Below are positions 34,877 to 46,272 of a stretch of DNA of 64,000 bases, piece by piece. Location of the stretch: NCBI GenBank assembly GCA_900095095.1, contig FMBT01000361.1:172272-236271 (forward strand), written 5' to 3'. The translations under genes and the position numbers were made by a program. Each line of letters starts with the position of its first letter. Within the stretch, counting starts at the first letter, position 1. Source of the stretch: Fragilariopsis cylindrus CCMP1102 (lineage: Eukaryota > Bacillariophyta > Bacillariophyceae > Bacillariales > Bacillariaceae). The notes below the pieces were generated by a model. That model did not search any database. It had not been told where the DNA came from and saw only the letters and a list, made by a program, of their open reading frames with translations.

Positions 34877-37307
34877 ATGATGGTAGAGGGAGGCAAACTT
34901 GTTGTTGGTTTACATCTTCCTCAGACTACACGTAAGTAAAAAGAAGCGAAACGTTGGAGGACGATACGGTAGTTTGGTGGTCGTTCAGGTTTCTCACTTC
35001 ATCTTGAAATTACATTTTACCATTGCTATACTTCCGTTACCATTACCATTACCATTACCATTACCATTACCATTACCATTACCATTACCATTACCATTAC
35101 CATTACCATTACCATTACCTACAATTTATCTACTTTGATAGCGGATGCATCGCAACTTTTGAAGTCGGCGCGAGAAGATGGATACGATTTTGTAACGACG
35201 ACTCTTCCTTCCAACCAAGGGGCGAGAGCGGATGTTACTGCATTGACGGGTCGTTGGTGGAGGACGTCGGTGGTGGGTGTCGTACAGGAAGAAAATTCTT
35301 CTGAAGCCCTGTTCGGGAAAGTAGCTAAGCAAATAGAATGGGCTATCCATATGGGGATTCCAGCAGTGATCTTGCCATCTCCTCCCTTGGGCGGGATACC
35401 TGAGTACGCAAGAGTGATATTATCATTAGCCATGGAGGCCCAAGCAAGCAATGTACAAATTTGGATCAAAACGCAATTGAACGACTCATCTCTGGAGGAG
35501 TATGAAATTCTGCATCGACTTTGTGACGGAATGTCGAATATTGGAATGATTTTATCGATGGAACCGATTTCTACAATGAATTCTGCGGAGGCAACCGTTG
35601 GCAAACAAATGATTTTGATCCACAAAGCTATAGGGATGCAACTCAAAGCCATCAGATTCCCTGTTAAATATTTCTTGACAAATAAGAAAGGATATCCCAC
35701 ATTAGCCAAGAGTCATCAAGTTCTATTTCAGAAAATTATGATGCGTGTAGGTAGAACTTTGAGGTAGGCTTTCACTAGGAAGAACTATTTTGCAATGTAT
35801 CTATCATAAATAGATCTAACTGTTTTTCCTTCTCTGCTCTACTGTATAGGGTTCTGGTAGACGGTCCATCTTTGCACGACGAGCTTCCTAGTGCGGGCGA
35901 GACAAAATGTATGTCATACCTGCAGTACATAAGACATCTACGAGCACGGGATGAAATTGCCAATGTTCTTGATACAGAGGAGGCTACAATGGAAACTCCA
36001 TACCTTGACAGCCTACAACGACCATTGCAGCCTTTGAAGGACCATCTGGAGTTTTCCATGTATGAAACTTTTGAGAAAGACCCTGTTAAATATGCTAAGT
36101 ACCAAGAAGCCGTTTACTTGGCACTTAAAACGATGGATTTGACTTCCGACTCTTCGAAACCAATTGTAATCGCTGTCGCGGGTGCAGGGAGGGGACCGCT
36201 CGTTATGCGATCTATTCAAGCATTTCGTCAATTGCAGATTCCTCTCAAAATCCAAGTCTACGCACTCGAAAAGAATCCTTCCGCAGTAGTATATTTGGAA
36301 AGTATGGCACAGCACAACCCATTGTGGCAAGGGATTGTCACTGTTGTAAATACAGATGTGAGACAATTGAATCAAGATCATTTACACGGAAGGAAGATTG
36401 ACATCATCGTTTCGGAGCTACTAGGATCATTTGGTGACAATGAGTTATCTCCAGAATGCTTAGATCCACTTCTTGCATCTGAATGTTGCACAAGCTCAAC
36501 AATATCTATTCCCATGCAGTACACATCTTTCCTGGCACCTGTATCCAGCTGCCGATTGCATACTGAAGCTACACAGCAAGCGCAAGTTCCACACGACGGT
36601 GCACAACCTTTAGGTATGCAAAGAGCCATGGAGACTTCGTATGTTGTACGAACACATTCTGCTAGCCAAACGCATATTGAACAACCGTGTTGGAAGTTTG
36701 ATCATCCTTGTACAACATCTAACAAGGAGAGAACAGCAAGTTTGGAATTTTCACCGGATCCAACATTCGCTACTCCATATGGGTAAGTATAACATGCATC
36801 ATCGCTCTTGCGTGAAGGAGAACGATAACAGATTCGATGTTGATAGCTTCTGACTTCTTCCCTTTTTGATTTCGTCGATATCGTTGTGTTATCATACTGT
36901 ATTGTCATGACCATTATCGTATCAGGAGTGGATATGGTCCTGTCGATCCTACCATATCTAAAATTGTTGCCCAGGCTCCTGAATCTTCGTCTGGTCCTAT
37001 AACTATACATGGCCTCCTTGGTACATTTACAGCCGTTCTCTTTGCCAAGGGAGAATCCAGTTGCGATATTTCAATTGCACCGCATCATTTCTCCAAAGGC
37101 ATGTTCTCTTGGTTCCCTATTTACTTTCCATTTCGTGAACCCATTCGTGTACCTGAAGGTAGCAACGTAAGTGTAAAAATGTGGCGTAAAACTATGGAGG
37201 GACGAGTGTGGTATGAATGGTGTGCTATAGTACACCGCAAAGGGGAGATTATCGAAATGACGCCCATCCATAATCCGAATGGGAGGTCAAGTTATGTATC
37301 AATGTGA
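34877..37307 (+). CDS. PRMT5: Protein arginine N-methyltransferase 5 (exons 34877..34931, 35142..35763, 35850..36782, 36926..37307)
   Basis: This type II arginine methyltransferase makes symmetric dimethylarginine on histones and spliceosomal Sm proteins. Exon 1 gives MMVEGGKLVVGLHLPQTT. The splice to exon 2 creates QTTPDASQLLKSAREDGYDF, the expected start of the TIM-barrel domain. Introns of 210, 86 and 143 bp all have GT-AG ends (donors GTAAGT, GTAGGC, GTAAGT) and keep frame. Diagnostic motifs include YETFEKDPVKYAKYQEA, the SAM site VAGAGRGPLV, the double-E loop VSELLGSFGDNELSPECLD, IPMQYTSFLAPVSS, and the C-terminal beta-barrel with GMFSWFPIYFP, VWYEWC and HNPNGRSSYVSM. The total is 663 residues, normal for the family. 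Intron 1 is partly built of a CCATTA repeat. Confidence 0.96.
35036..35119 (+). repeat. (CCATTA)n hexanucleotide repeat in PRMT5 intron 1
   Basis: About 14 near-perfect CCATTA units fill some 40% of the 210-bp first intron and end 22 bp before the AG acceptor. It reads as Leu-Pro or His-Tyr repeats in two frames, but these are not coding. Confidence 0.95.
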
Positions 37308-37690
37308 TAAGGTTATTGTAGCGTAATAGCGGGTTAAATTAATATGAAATCTTATCGGCCGGTGTTGATGATGATGCTATTTTTACTGTATTTTTAAAGA
37401 TTAAAAATAGTTAGTACAGTATTCAGACTTATAGTGGGCAACAGAAAAGATATACTGTATATTTCATGAAATATTATAATAATTTATGCAAGCGCTTTGG
37501 CCTTCTCGATTACTGTGCCATCACAAACAAAATTATTCTTCAATCGTAATTATCCCTCCGTATTTTTTCACATATGACAGCTCTTGCAGATAAATTTTAC
37601 TATTGGAGTAGCTTTTATGCCAGGAAATAGTGCTTAAGCATGAGGTACGAGCAGTAAATTCACGACCTTCCTCACCAACCCCCATTATAA
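37308..37690. other. Convergent intergenic region
   Basis: This 383-bp AT-rich space lies between PRMT5 and the HtrL-like gene. It presumably holds both 3' UTRs. No other feature is seen. Confidence 0.5.
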
Positions 37691-38923
37691 TCATTTATCT
37701 TCAGTCTTTTTGTCGTATCGCCAGTATTTGTACTCGCCTCCAAAATGCAATATATGTCTTAAGCCAAAATAGTGGTTGTCTTTCACTTCAGAAAAAGGCG
37801 CATAGGCACAAATTTCAGGATGAGATAAGCACGTACTCTGTAGCACAGCTTGATCCTCAACGATGATCATATTCTTTTCTAAGAAACGATCAATCGTATC
37901 TAGGAAATATTCATGAAATTTTTTCCATGTGTCAATATACCCGGCAAATTGCGATCCACTGTGATAGAAATTAGACTTATGTTTATATTTATTGTTGAAC
38001 AATTCTTCCTTGGGAGGATTCGGTTTGTGGTGAGCCATTTGAAGCATCTCATGAGGTGGCACTTTTTCACGATGCATGATCATTGTCTTGGAGTTGTAAG
38101 TTGTATCACGGAAACAACCAATATCTGACCAAACAAATAGATCACTGTCGTAGACGTTAAGTCGGATGGCCTGCATCACGCACCACGTTTTGCTGAGCCA
38201 GATCCAGAATAGTTGATAAGATCGATGTATACCTTTTTCTGGGTCACGTTCTAGCTGATCTTGCCAAAAACTAGCTGGGAAAACTTTAGCATATGGCAGA
38301 TCCTCGAGAACCATCGGAATGATAATAGTTCGATTCACTGCGTGTTTCCTTAGGTCTTTGATTTGGTCTACAAGGTCAGGCTGTGTGAAAATGACCATGG
38401 CATCCTGTAGGCTCAACATATTACGCATCCATCCATCGTATCTACCGGCCACAAATTTCGACGGAACTCTAAAATAACTGGTTACTACACAGTTTTTTGA
38501 TTGAATTAAACGTGCTTGGCTATCCGACCCATTGGAATATAGTTTAATTATATTTGAATCGTCAAAGGGAGGTGCGCTCGTCAATAGTAATTTGGCGGAA
38601 GGTAGATTCAGGTCGTCCGCTTTTTGAATTTTTTTATTTTGGTTGTTGTTATTATTGTCTTGATTGTCTTTAGCTTCACTAATATACTTAGGTGTCGTCA
38701 CTCCAACCCCTATCGGATTCCAAAGCAATGTATTGTAATGAAGATCTTTCTCACTCGTAGCTGACTGCAGTTGTTTCAACAAACTCCCGTTGTATATAAC
38801 GGCCAATATTATCATTAATGAAAATCCACGTACAAGTCTTTTATTTGCTGTAGATTTTCCGCGGACAGAACATGATGTTTTACCTCCCTTCATTGTGTTT
38901 ATTCTCCTGGTTGGCTTCTTCAT
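37691..38923 (-). CDS. HtrL/YibB-family type II membrane protein
   Basis: This single-exon gene encodes 410 residues. A basic N-terminus (MKKPTRRINTMKGGK...) precedes one membrane segment (about FSLMIILAVIYNGSLL), giving a type II topology typical of Golgi enzymes. A low-complexity stem with an NNNNN run follows. From about residue 145 the domain resembles the HtrL/YibB (WlaTC) family: KNCVVTSYFRVPSKF, YDGWMRNMLSL, AMVIFTQPDL, then YQLFWIWLSKTWCVMQAI, LFVWSDIGCFRD with the acidic WSDIG motif, HSGSQFAGY and IVEDQAVLQSTC. Bacterial members sit in glycan loci, so a glycosyltransferase-like role is likely but unproven. It is divergent from CRY-DASH. Confidence 0.82.
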   Translation of the reverse strand: MKKPTRRINTMKGGKTSCSVRGKSTANKRLVRGFSLMIILAVIYNGSLLKQLQSATSEKDLHYNTLLWNPIGVGVTTPKYISEAKDNQDNNNNNQNKKIQKADDLNLPSAKLLLTSAPPFDDSNIIKLYSNGSDSQARLIQSKNCVVTSYFRVPSKFVAGRYDGWMRNMLSLQDAMVIFTQPDLVDQIKDLRKHAVNRTIIIPMVLEDLPYAKVFPASFWQDQLERDPEKGIHRSYQLFWIWLSKTWCVMQAIRLNVYDSDLFVWSDIGCFRDTTYNSKTMIMHREKVPPHEMLQMAHHKPNPPKEELFNNKYKHKSNFYHSGSQFAGYIDTWKKFHEYFLDTIDRFLEKNMIIVEDQAVLQSTCLSHPEICAYAPFSEVKDNHYFGLRHILHFGGEYKYWRYDKKTEDK

Positions 38924-40402
38924 TTTTGGCTACCTGCTTTTCCTCGTTTCCAAAGTTACCACGAATATATTCTACTTTGGTGTCATTTCAGGTTGTCTCG
39001 ATTGCCGATTGCGTTTATTAGCTTCGGTTTTTTTCCTTCTAATCGAGCCAAATGAAGTATGACTACCGGTACATGACTACATTCGAACATACACAGTAAT
39101 ATTGTAATATATATTGTACTGTACAGAATACAGTGATCGAGTTTATGAGGATTAAAAATTGTGAAAATCGAAAAAAAAATCGTAGCCCTCCATCGATACG
39201 TATGAATAATATTATTATGTGCAATATTTTTATGTTGTAATTAATTCTGAAAATATGATAGTAACAATTGGTTGGGAGAGGGGTGACATGCAAAGTAAGA
39301 AGAAGAAGAAGGAGATTGTACTACGTTTGCTTTTGAATCTTTGTAACTACGTCTTCTGGTCAAAAGAAGAACAAAAAACAATGAGTGACTGGTAACTAGG
39401 TATAACTCAAAATTGCATTATTGTTAATAACTCAGGACAGGACAAAATACCAGGCTTCCTACATACAATAATGTAGAAATGTAGAATTAATTCATAGCTC
39501 AGACTCAATGTCATTTATTCTCTCTATTCTTATTCCTAAAAGGGCATGCCTGCTCCGTGATCAATCTGTCTAATGGCCATTGCTGTTTTTAATAGAGCGG
39601 AACTTGTAAAAAAAATAGGTGTGGGTCTCTTTTGGAGAAATGAACAGTCAGAATGATAAGTGTTATGAGCTTTTATGAATAAATTTCTCAATGTGCACGC
39701 CAACTACTAGCAAAATGTGATGTATTACACTACACATCATGGTTTTAACATTATAATTGGGTTTAGAACTGATGCTGAGACTTACTAGATCAAACGCAAA
39801 GGAAGGAGCACACAAATGATTTCCACCTAAAAAAATCAGTCCCAATCAAAAGGTTCTTTATGCTTTACATTATCTGTTAGGAATATTGGGCTGAAGACTG
39901 AAATGAAGGCAGTAGAAATATATACATATCGAAACGAAATCATCCATACTTGAGTACAGTAAGGGGATCGACGGACTCGCGTTTTTTTGTCTTTTTATTT
40001 GTGTTTCAATTTAAATAATATTGTTTTTTGATGACGTAGTGTGCAGATACAGCACGCACTAGCCTAGGTGCCTACGTACAACATCATGTACAGTACAATA
40101 TGTACTATTAAATACGATTTTTTACTCCTATACCGGTAGTTTCAATACGAGTAGGTTTTACAGTAGAGTAAGAAGACGCATGTGTGATTGATTGATTCGA
40201 TGATGGATTCTTCATCGAAGTTGTGATTCATTCATGGATGAGTCAAAATCGAGTCATCATCAATCATCAGTCATCATCAATATGCACAAGTGCAATGAAA
40301 TGAACAATATCGATAGCGAAAAAGAAAGGTTGTTTACGATGCAATGCTTTCATCTTTACATGTACTACAAAAACATCTGCGTTTGCTAACTGCTGATCCT
40401 AA
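38924..40402. other. Divergent intergenic region
   Basis: This 1.48-kb region lies between the HtrL-like gene and CRY-DASH and probably contains both promoters. Near 40190-40280 there is a cluster of short GATTGATT/CATCATCAAT-type simple sequence. No gene is supported. Confidence 0.45.
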
Positions 40403-42447
40403 ATGAATATTTATTCCTTCATTGTTGCCACATTCGTTATCATGGCTTCAAGAGGTGTTGTTGGTTTGACCACACAACCTGCATCAAGAATTTCTTATTC
40501 GAATGGCCAGCATGGGGGGTTAGTATTTTACTGGTTTCGGTTGGGTGATTTGAGACTCCACGATAATCCAGGTCTAGAACGAGCTGCAGCCTATTGCAGG
40601 GAAACACAAAGTAATCTTATCCCTCTATTTTGCTTTGATCCACGTATCTTTGGAGCGGCGGCGATTACTGAGTTCGGTTCAATGAAGTGTGCACCACGTA
40701 GGGCTAAATTTGGTAAATATTCAACATGTCAATATGTTAATAGTCAATATACTTATTTTATTCTAAAACATATACCTTCTCATCTTTTCTTTCTATTCCC
40801 TATTCTACTACACATTCGTAGTAATTGAAAGTATTGACGATTTAAAACGATCTTTAGAGGAGAGAGGGAGCAAGCTTTTAATATCAAGCGAGAAACCAGA
40901 AGAACTGTTTTCCCGTATCTTGAAAGATGCGAGTTCCGAAACTCATAACAAGATAATATATCAACAAGAAGTCTGTTCGGAGGAAATAGAAATAGCGAAC
41001 AATGTCGAGAAATTGTTTAAATCCAGTGAAGCTGTATGGGGATCTACTGTAAGTAGAAGTTGAAGGTAATTTGTTTACGCTGCTAATCATAAGAAGTGGA
41101 AAGTTTAAAACTGTGATCGATCTAATCGTTTTTCTCTTATTCCCTTAGTTGTATGATCTGAAAGACTTGCCATATGATGATAGTTTGGAAGATATGCCCA
41201 ATGGATTTACTGCCTTTCGAAACAAGGTCGAGAAGAATTGCAGTATAAGAGGACCTTTGCCTATTCCGAAAGATTTAAACACAATTTCAAACAACCAGGA
41301 CCTAACTTCAATGATTGATCAGTACTCGATCGAGCTGCCAAGTCTTCAGGACTTAGGTTATACGCTGGATCAAATTGATCACGCCAATTTTCAAGACCCT
41401 CGAGGAGTAATGACATTCAGAGGTGGGGAGACTGCAGGCTTAGCCCGGGTGAAAGAGTATCTTTGGGATAAAGATCTGTTGAAAACCTACTTCGACTCTC
41501 GCAATGGCATGCTAGGGTCGGAATATTCATCCAAGCTCTCGCCATGGCTAGCTCATGGTAATATCTCACCTCGATATCTTGCCAGTGAATGCAAGAAGTA
41601 CGAAGAAACACGTGTAGCGAATAAATCCACATACTGTAAGAACAATTGTTCGTTTATTCCCAATGACACTGTCACCGTGTTCTTATAATCCGTCCATCCA
41701 TTTCTAACAAAGAATGCTTTAATCATTACTAATACTGTATCATTCATTTGCTCAGGGCTCGTTTTTGAAGTTCTCTGGAGAGACTACTTCAAATATTTTG
41801 CTAAGAAACACGGCGACAAAATATTTTCCGCGGGTGGAATAACAGGAAGTTCCCCAGAGTGGAAACATTATGAAAAGAATCTACAGGCATGGATTGAAGG
41901 AAAAACAGGTTTTCCTTTGGTTGACGCGAACATGCGTGAACTAGCTGCTACTGGATTTATGTCGAACCGGGGTCGTCAAAATGTGTGCTCTTTTTTGGCC
42001 TTGGAATTGAATCTAGATTGGCGGTACGGTGCCGACTATTTTGAAAGCGCTCTGTTGGACCATGATGTCCATTCGAACTGGGGAAACTGGTGTGCGGGAG
42101 CAGGTATGACTGGTGGCCGAATTAATAAATTCAACATCGTCAAACAAGGCAAGGATTATGACCAACATGGTGAATATGTTCGACATTGGCTCCCTGAGTT
42201 AAAAGACGTACCAACAAATATTATCCACCAGCCATGGAAGATGTCGCAGTTTCAGCAAATAGAGAGCAACTGTCGTCTTGGAGTGGACTACCCAAATCCT
42301 ATCGTCAAGCCATACTCCCCAAATCCAAAGAATAGTGGCAGAAGCAAAGGAGACAATAGCAAACCATCACCAAACAACAATCGTGGACGTGGCCAACGAA
42401 AGGACATGAAGAGTATGAAAAAAGGTAGTTATGACATAAGAGGCTAA
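40403..42447 (+). CDS. Cryptochrome DASH (exons 40403..40712, 40822..41048, 41149..41635, 41756..42447)
   Basis: This CRY-DASH flavoprotein belongs to the photolyase family, which repairs pyrimidine dimers in single-stranded or looped DNA and may sense blue light. Exon 1 begins with a hydrophobic leader (MNIYSFIVATFVIMASRGVV), suggesting organelle targeting, then the photolyase N-domain FYWFRLGDLRLHDNPGLERA. All three introns (109, 100 and 120 bp) are GT-AG. The joins give RRAKFVIESIDDL and NKSTYWLVFEVLWRDYFKYF, both as expected for DASH proteins. The FAD-binding region includes GGETAGLARVKEYLW, SEYSSKLSPWLAHGNISPRY, GFPLVDANMRELAATGFMSN, RGRQNVCSFL and WGNWCAGAGMTGGRINKFN. The tail is Gly/Arg-rich (NNNRGRGQRK). 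The total is 571 residues. Confidence 0.95.
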
Positions 42448-42468
42448 GCGTTAATTAGCAATCTCTCT

Positions 42469-42503
<35 letters not shown>

Positions 42504-43263
42504 TATATGTGTGCATGATCTAGTGCGTAGTCTTCCAAAAAAAGTCTCAATCCAGTTAGTAATTCAACACTATTCATGAGTTCAAATCTATCTTCTTAAG
42601 TGTATCTATCACATAGACTGTCAAAGACACCTAGATCATAATGCTTTAGCACTCCTGTTTAGCTTAGAGGCGTGAGAAATAAATCCAATAAAACAATGAA
42701 GTAGCAGCTAAGATTAGGATATTTTTGTTGTCTCTTTCTATAATACTATCAAATAGTCAAGTTGGTTTTATCTTAGAGTGTTAGAAGGGGGGATCCACTG
42801 TGGACGGGTACTTTGACATATTTTTACACAAAAATCGCACAATGCGTGTTTACCTCTGACCACCACATAATGTATTATTGTATTTGATGAAACTATGATA
42901 CTAAACTAGTGACAAACTTCAATTACTCCAACTGATAATATTAACAAGGAATTAATATACAAGTTCAAAGTGGTACTGTACAATAATATTTGCGCACACA
43001 TACCTGTTCACGTACAGACGGCACTTTTCAGATTGATGCCGTGTTTTAGATATTCTAATAAAAAGAAATCTACGCGTTCATTTTATCACGTTACTACGAA
43101 GTACGGTATTAGAATGCAGAACACCAACTTGCAACTCGCAGCTTCTTCGACTTCAAACTTCATACAATAACTGTTAGTGAAAAGAAAGAAGCAAAGTGAA
43201 AGAATATATAGAAACGCAAATTGCCAAATATAAAATTTGCCTAGGTGAAAAGGAGAAGAAATA
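42448..43263. other. Intergenic region with (CA)n-(TA)n microsatellite
   Basis: A (CA)n run at about 42468-42484 passes directly into (TA)n at about 42485-42502, a sequence type prone to Z-DNA and cruciform formation. A short stretch near 42770-42830 (GAGTGTTAGAAGGGGGGATC) ends in a GGGTACTTTGACATAT string similar to the end of the dispersed repeat family. No gene is seen. Confidence 0.55.
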
Positions 43264-44094
43264 ATGAAGACTGCTATTATTTTGGGGCTCTTATTGAGAG
43301 CAAATTATTATTGTGTTACCTCGTTCAGCTCCTCTTTAGTAACATTCGAGAGTCGATCACGTCATGCGACAGCGACAACAAAGGCCTCCGTATTATTACC
43401 ACCGCTAGCCATGTCTGCACCACTGGTAGATACAACCGCGAAGAAGAACTTCATTGATACGGAATTGCGAGGAGCTGCTATGAAGTTACATACAAGATTT
43501 CAGGCACCAAAAGAAGGGCAAGCAAAAGAAAAGAAGACTGAGATTGAACCGTACGTTCCGACACATGATGATTATACGGCATTTCTCGTCGACTCACAAT
43601 ACGTGTACCAGGCCTTTGAAGATATCGTCAATAATGTTGAGGAGTTGAGTGTATTTAGAAATTCACCATTAGACAGGGTTACAAGGCTAGAATCGGACAT
43701 AGACTACATGGTAAAGGAGTTCCAAATCCAGAAACCAGTTGTCGGTAAAGCGGGGTCGGATTATGCAGAAGTAATTCGACAATTGGGGAAAAACGGTTCC
43801 ATTGCTGAATTGATATGTCATTACTATAACTTTTACTTTGCGCATACAGCGGGAGGTAGAATGATCGGAAAGAAAATGAGTTCACTTCTACTGAACAAAA
43901 AGACGCTTGAATTCTACAATTGGGACGGTGATCTGAACAAAATCAAAGAAAGTGTAAAAGCAGACATTGAAACAATTGTAGCGGAATGGTCTCAGGAAGA
44001 AAAGAAGAGATGCACAGACGAGACTGCAGCTGCTTTTAAAGGTGGTGGAGGTCTAAACAGTTATTTATCTGGGGGGGGACGATCTCCTCATTAA
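43264..44094 (+). CDS. Heme oxygenase, plant (HY1/HO1) type, plastid
   Basis: This enzyme opens heme to biliverdin, using reduced ferredoxin, the first step toward phytochrome and bilin pigments. It is single-exon, 276 residues. The N-terminus MKTAIILGLLLRANYYCVTS followed by F is a signal peptide with an aromatic plastid-import site. The mature part starts near residue 70 with RGAAMKLHTRFQAPKEGQAK, whose His is the expected heme ligand. Then follow YTAFLVDSQYVYQAFEDIV, the distal-helix region ELICHYYNFYFAHTAGGRMI, GKKMSSLL, LEFYNWDGDLNKIKESV and EEWSQ-like AEWSQEEKKRC. Order and spacing match plant HO1 closely. It ends in a Gly-rich tail. Confidence 0.93.
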   Translation: MKTAIILGLLLRANYYCVTSFSSSLVTFESRSRHATATTKASVLLPPLAMSAPLVDTTAKKNFIDTELRGAAMKLHTRFQAPKEGQAKEKKTEIEPYVPTHDDYTAFLVDSQYVYQAFEDIVNNVEELSVFRNSPLDRVTRLESDIDYMVKEFQIQKPVVGKAGSDYAEVIRQLGKNGSIAELICHYYNFYFAHTAGGRMIGKKMSSLLLNKKTLEFYNWDGDLNKIKESVKADIETIVAEWSQEEKKRCTDETAAAFKGGGGLNSYLSGGGRSPH

Positions 44095-44959
44095 CTTTAG
44101 TCCAGTTACCAATACGTAAACATGTAAGCAACGGCAAAAGTTCAACTCATAGAAAAAGTAATAGTGGTGAATAAGCAAACAGGTTCGACAGAGTTGGACT
44201 GATGCAACTTGCACATATTTTGATAAGCTTAGCCAAGGACTACTTTTATACAAAGAGTTAAAATACACACACTTATGTTATATTCCACTTTTAATTTTTG
44301 GACTATTTAATTTATTCTTCTCGCAATCAACTTGAAGGAAATAATTATCACATTAGAGACTTACTGACTCCTTCGTTCGCTAGAGATTATATTTCTGGAG
44401 AACAAAAAAGAAATATCTTGGAAAAGCTTTGTTGGAAGCCTTATGTCTGTTTTTGTAGAACATAGTGCTGCTTAAATCCCACAGGTCTAAATATAAAGCA
44501 TTCTTATATTACCAACCCAACAAATAATGAAAGTATACATATGCTATATCATTTTACTATGGGACGATAACCTTTGAATTTTTCCTCTCAACTTCTTTAA
44601 GAGGTTAACTATCACAACTATGTCTGACAATGACGATCTTTGCTGTACAAAGGAACACATAATACCTAAAAACAATTTGCTGCTGGAAGACTTTGTGTGA
44701 TATGACTGCTCTTTGCATCACACCATAATGTGTAGACTCAAACATTATACTGTTACTATTATCATATTGTTAACTAACCGGATCAAATGGTTGTTCATTC
44801 TTAAGATGAGTCATCCTGATGAAATGTAACAAGGAATTATACTAACACAACCAATAGCGCTACTTTTCTTCTATTCTTCTTCTCTATCTGTATTCTAATT
44901 GTAAGTAGTCCATATTTACCTACCCTTTTACTCAAGGATTACATTGGAACATGCCATAT
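44095..44959. other. Intergenic region
   Basis: This AT-rich region lies between heme oxygenase and the ATP synthase gamma pseudogene. Part of it may be the decayed 5' end of the pseudogene, but no presequence could be read. Confidence 0.4.
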
Positions 44960-45735
44960 CTAGTTTCTAACCAGATCCAATCGACAAAAGTTATTAAAAA
45001 GATCACGTTGTTAATAAAATTGGTTTTGGCTGCTATGGTAAAGGGAGACGAAACACGCCTCCTCCTAGAGGCTGCTACACCCTTCAACAAATGTACATAG
45101 TATGAAATTTATTCTGAACCTACCCTTACGGAAGGTGCAACTTTTGACAAGCTTCCTAAAAAGTTGCTGTACCCTTTATACTTCCAACAAAGGTTGCTGT
45201 GGTGGTGCTTACTCTTACATTTCTTGTGATGTGAGAGATATGGTCAAGGAGTTGGAGGCACAAGGAAAAGAGGCAGATATTGTTGTTGGTGAGAAGTGCC
45301 GGTCCCAGATGTGGAGAACAGTAGGTGATCACGTCACGTGCGCAGCAACCTATGTTGTGGCTCCTGGAAGTTACAAATTGGCTTTGACTCTTCTGACTTA
45401 GTTGATTGCTGCTGGTGTTGAGGATTGTAATGCCATTATTCTGGTTCACAGCCCTTATATAAACGCCATGGTGTACAATCGGATGTAAATAGTTGTTACT
45501 CCTTTATCAAACCACAGCAAAGAAATCCTTCATACAACCTTGATTCTTATAAAATTGAATACATCATGGATGGTCCAGCTGCCAAACAGTCAGTTTGCAT
45601 GACTGCTATGGAAAATGCTTCCGTTAACGCAGGTGAAATGATTGATTCATTAAATTAACCTTACAGTGCACTACAACCAAGCTTGTCAAGCTCGCACCAG
45701 CACGGAACTTATAGAGATTGTCTCTGAGCTTCAGC
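44960..45735 (+). pseudogene. Decayed copy of mitochondrial ATP synthase gamma subunit
   Basis: Fragments in three frames follow the gamma subunit from start to end: LVSNQIQSTKVIKKIT, then AAMVKGDETRLLL and EAATPFN (about 45035-45090), NKGCCGGAYSYIS, VRDMVKELEAQGKEADIVVG, EKCRSQMWRTVGDHVT (about 45185-45340), LIAAGVEDCNAI (about 45400), QSVCMTAMENASVNAGEMID (about 45580-45640), and the C-terminal signature YNQACQARTSTELIEIVS (45672-45730). Several stops and frameshifts break it and no introns are visible, so it is probably a retrocopy. The functional gene must lie elsewhere. Confidence 0.88.
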
Positions 45736-46272
45736 CATTGAAGATTAGAGGATTCTGTGTGGAAGAAAATGATCAAAAAAGAATACTGTAAAAATCACGG
45801 AAATTCTCGTTGAAATTGAGAAAACAAAACATTGAGAGAATGACTAAAATTATTGATCTTTTTCTTTGTGATTCTTACCTAGATCTTCATATTAAAGCCG
45901 TTCTTGTTGTTCTTGTTGTTGTCAATGATACTAGATCAACCCCATATTTGTTTCAAAGAAATTCAAGGAAAAACCTATCAAGTCTACAGTAGCAATGAAT
46001 GATCATAATGTATCAAAAATACATTCTGACATACTTTAGTTTTTTTTTGACAACATAACTTAACTCTGTATTATTTTGTCAATTGATTCGATTTTCGCGC
46101 GTTTACTGTATCACTCACACAAAAAAAAGTTCACACATAAACAGAATTGTAGATCATAATATATTATATTACAACGGTTCAGAAAGGATACATCATCGCA
46201 TGTCGATAAAGATACGCACAAGGATCCCGACCATCTTGATACATTTGCCTGCTTGCTGCGTAGATTGGTGTC
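45736..46272. other. Upstream region of the SAC3-like gene
   Basis: This AT-rich region has no supported gene. It contains a run of GTT-rich simple sequence near 45900-45920 in the tail of the retrocopy and is otherwise unremarkable. Confidence 0.4.

Noticed and set aside
34899-35304. Open frames coding Leu-Pro and His-Tyr repeats
   Set aside because: They come from the CCATTA repeat inside PRMT5 intron 1.
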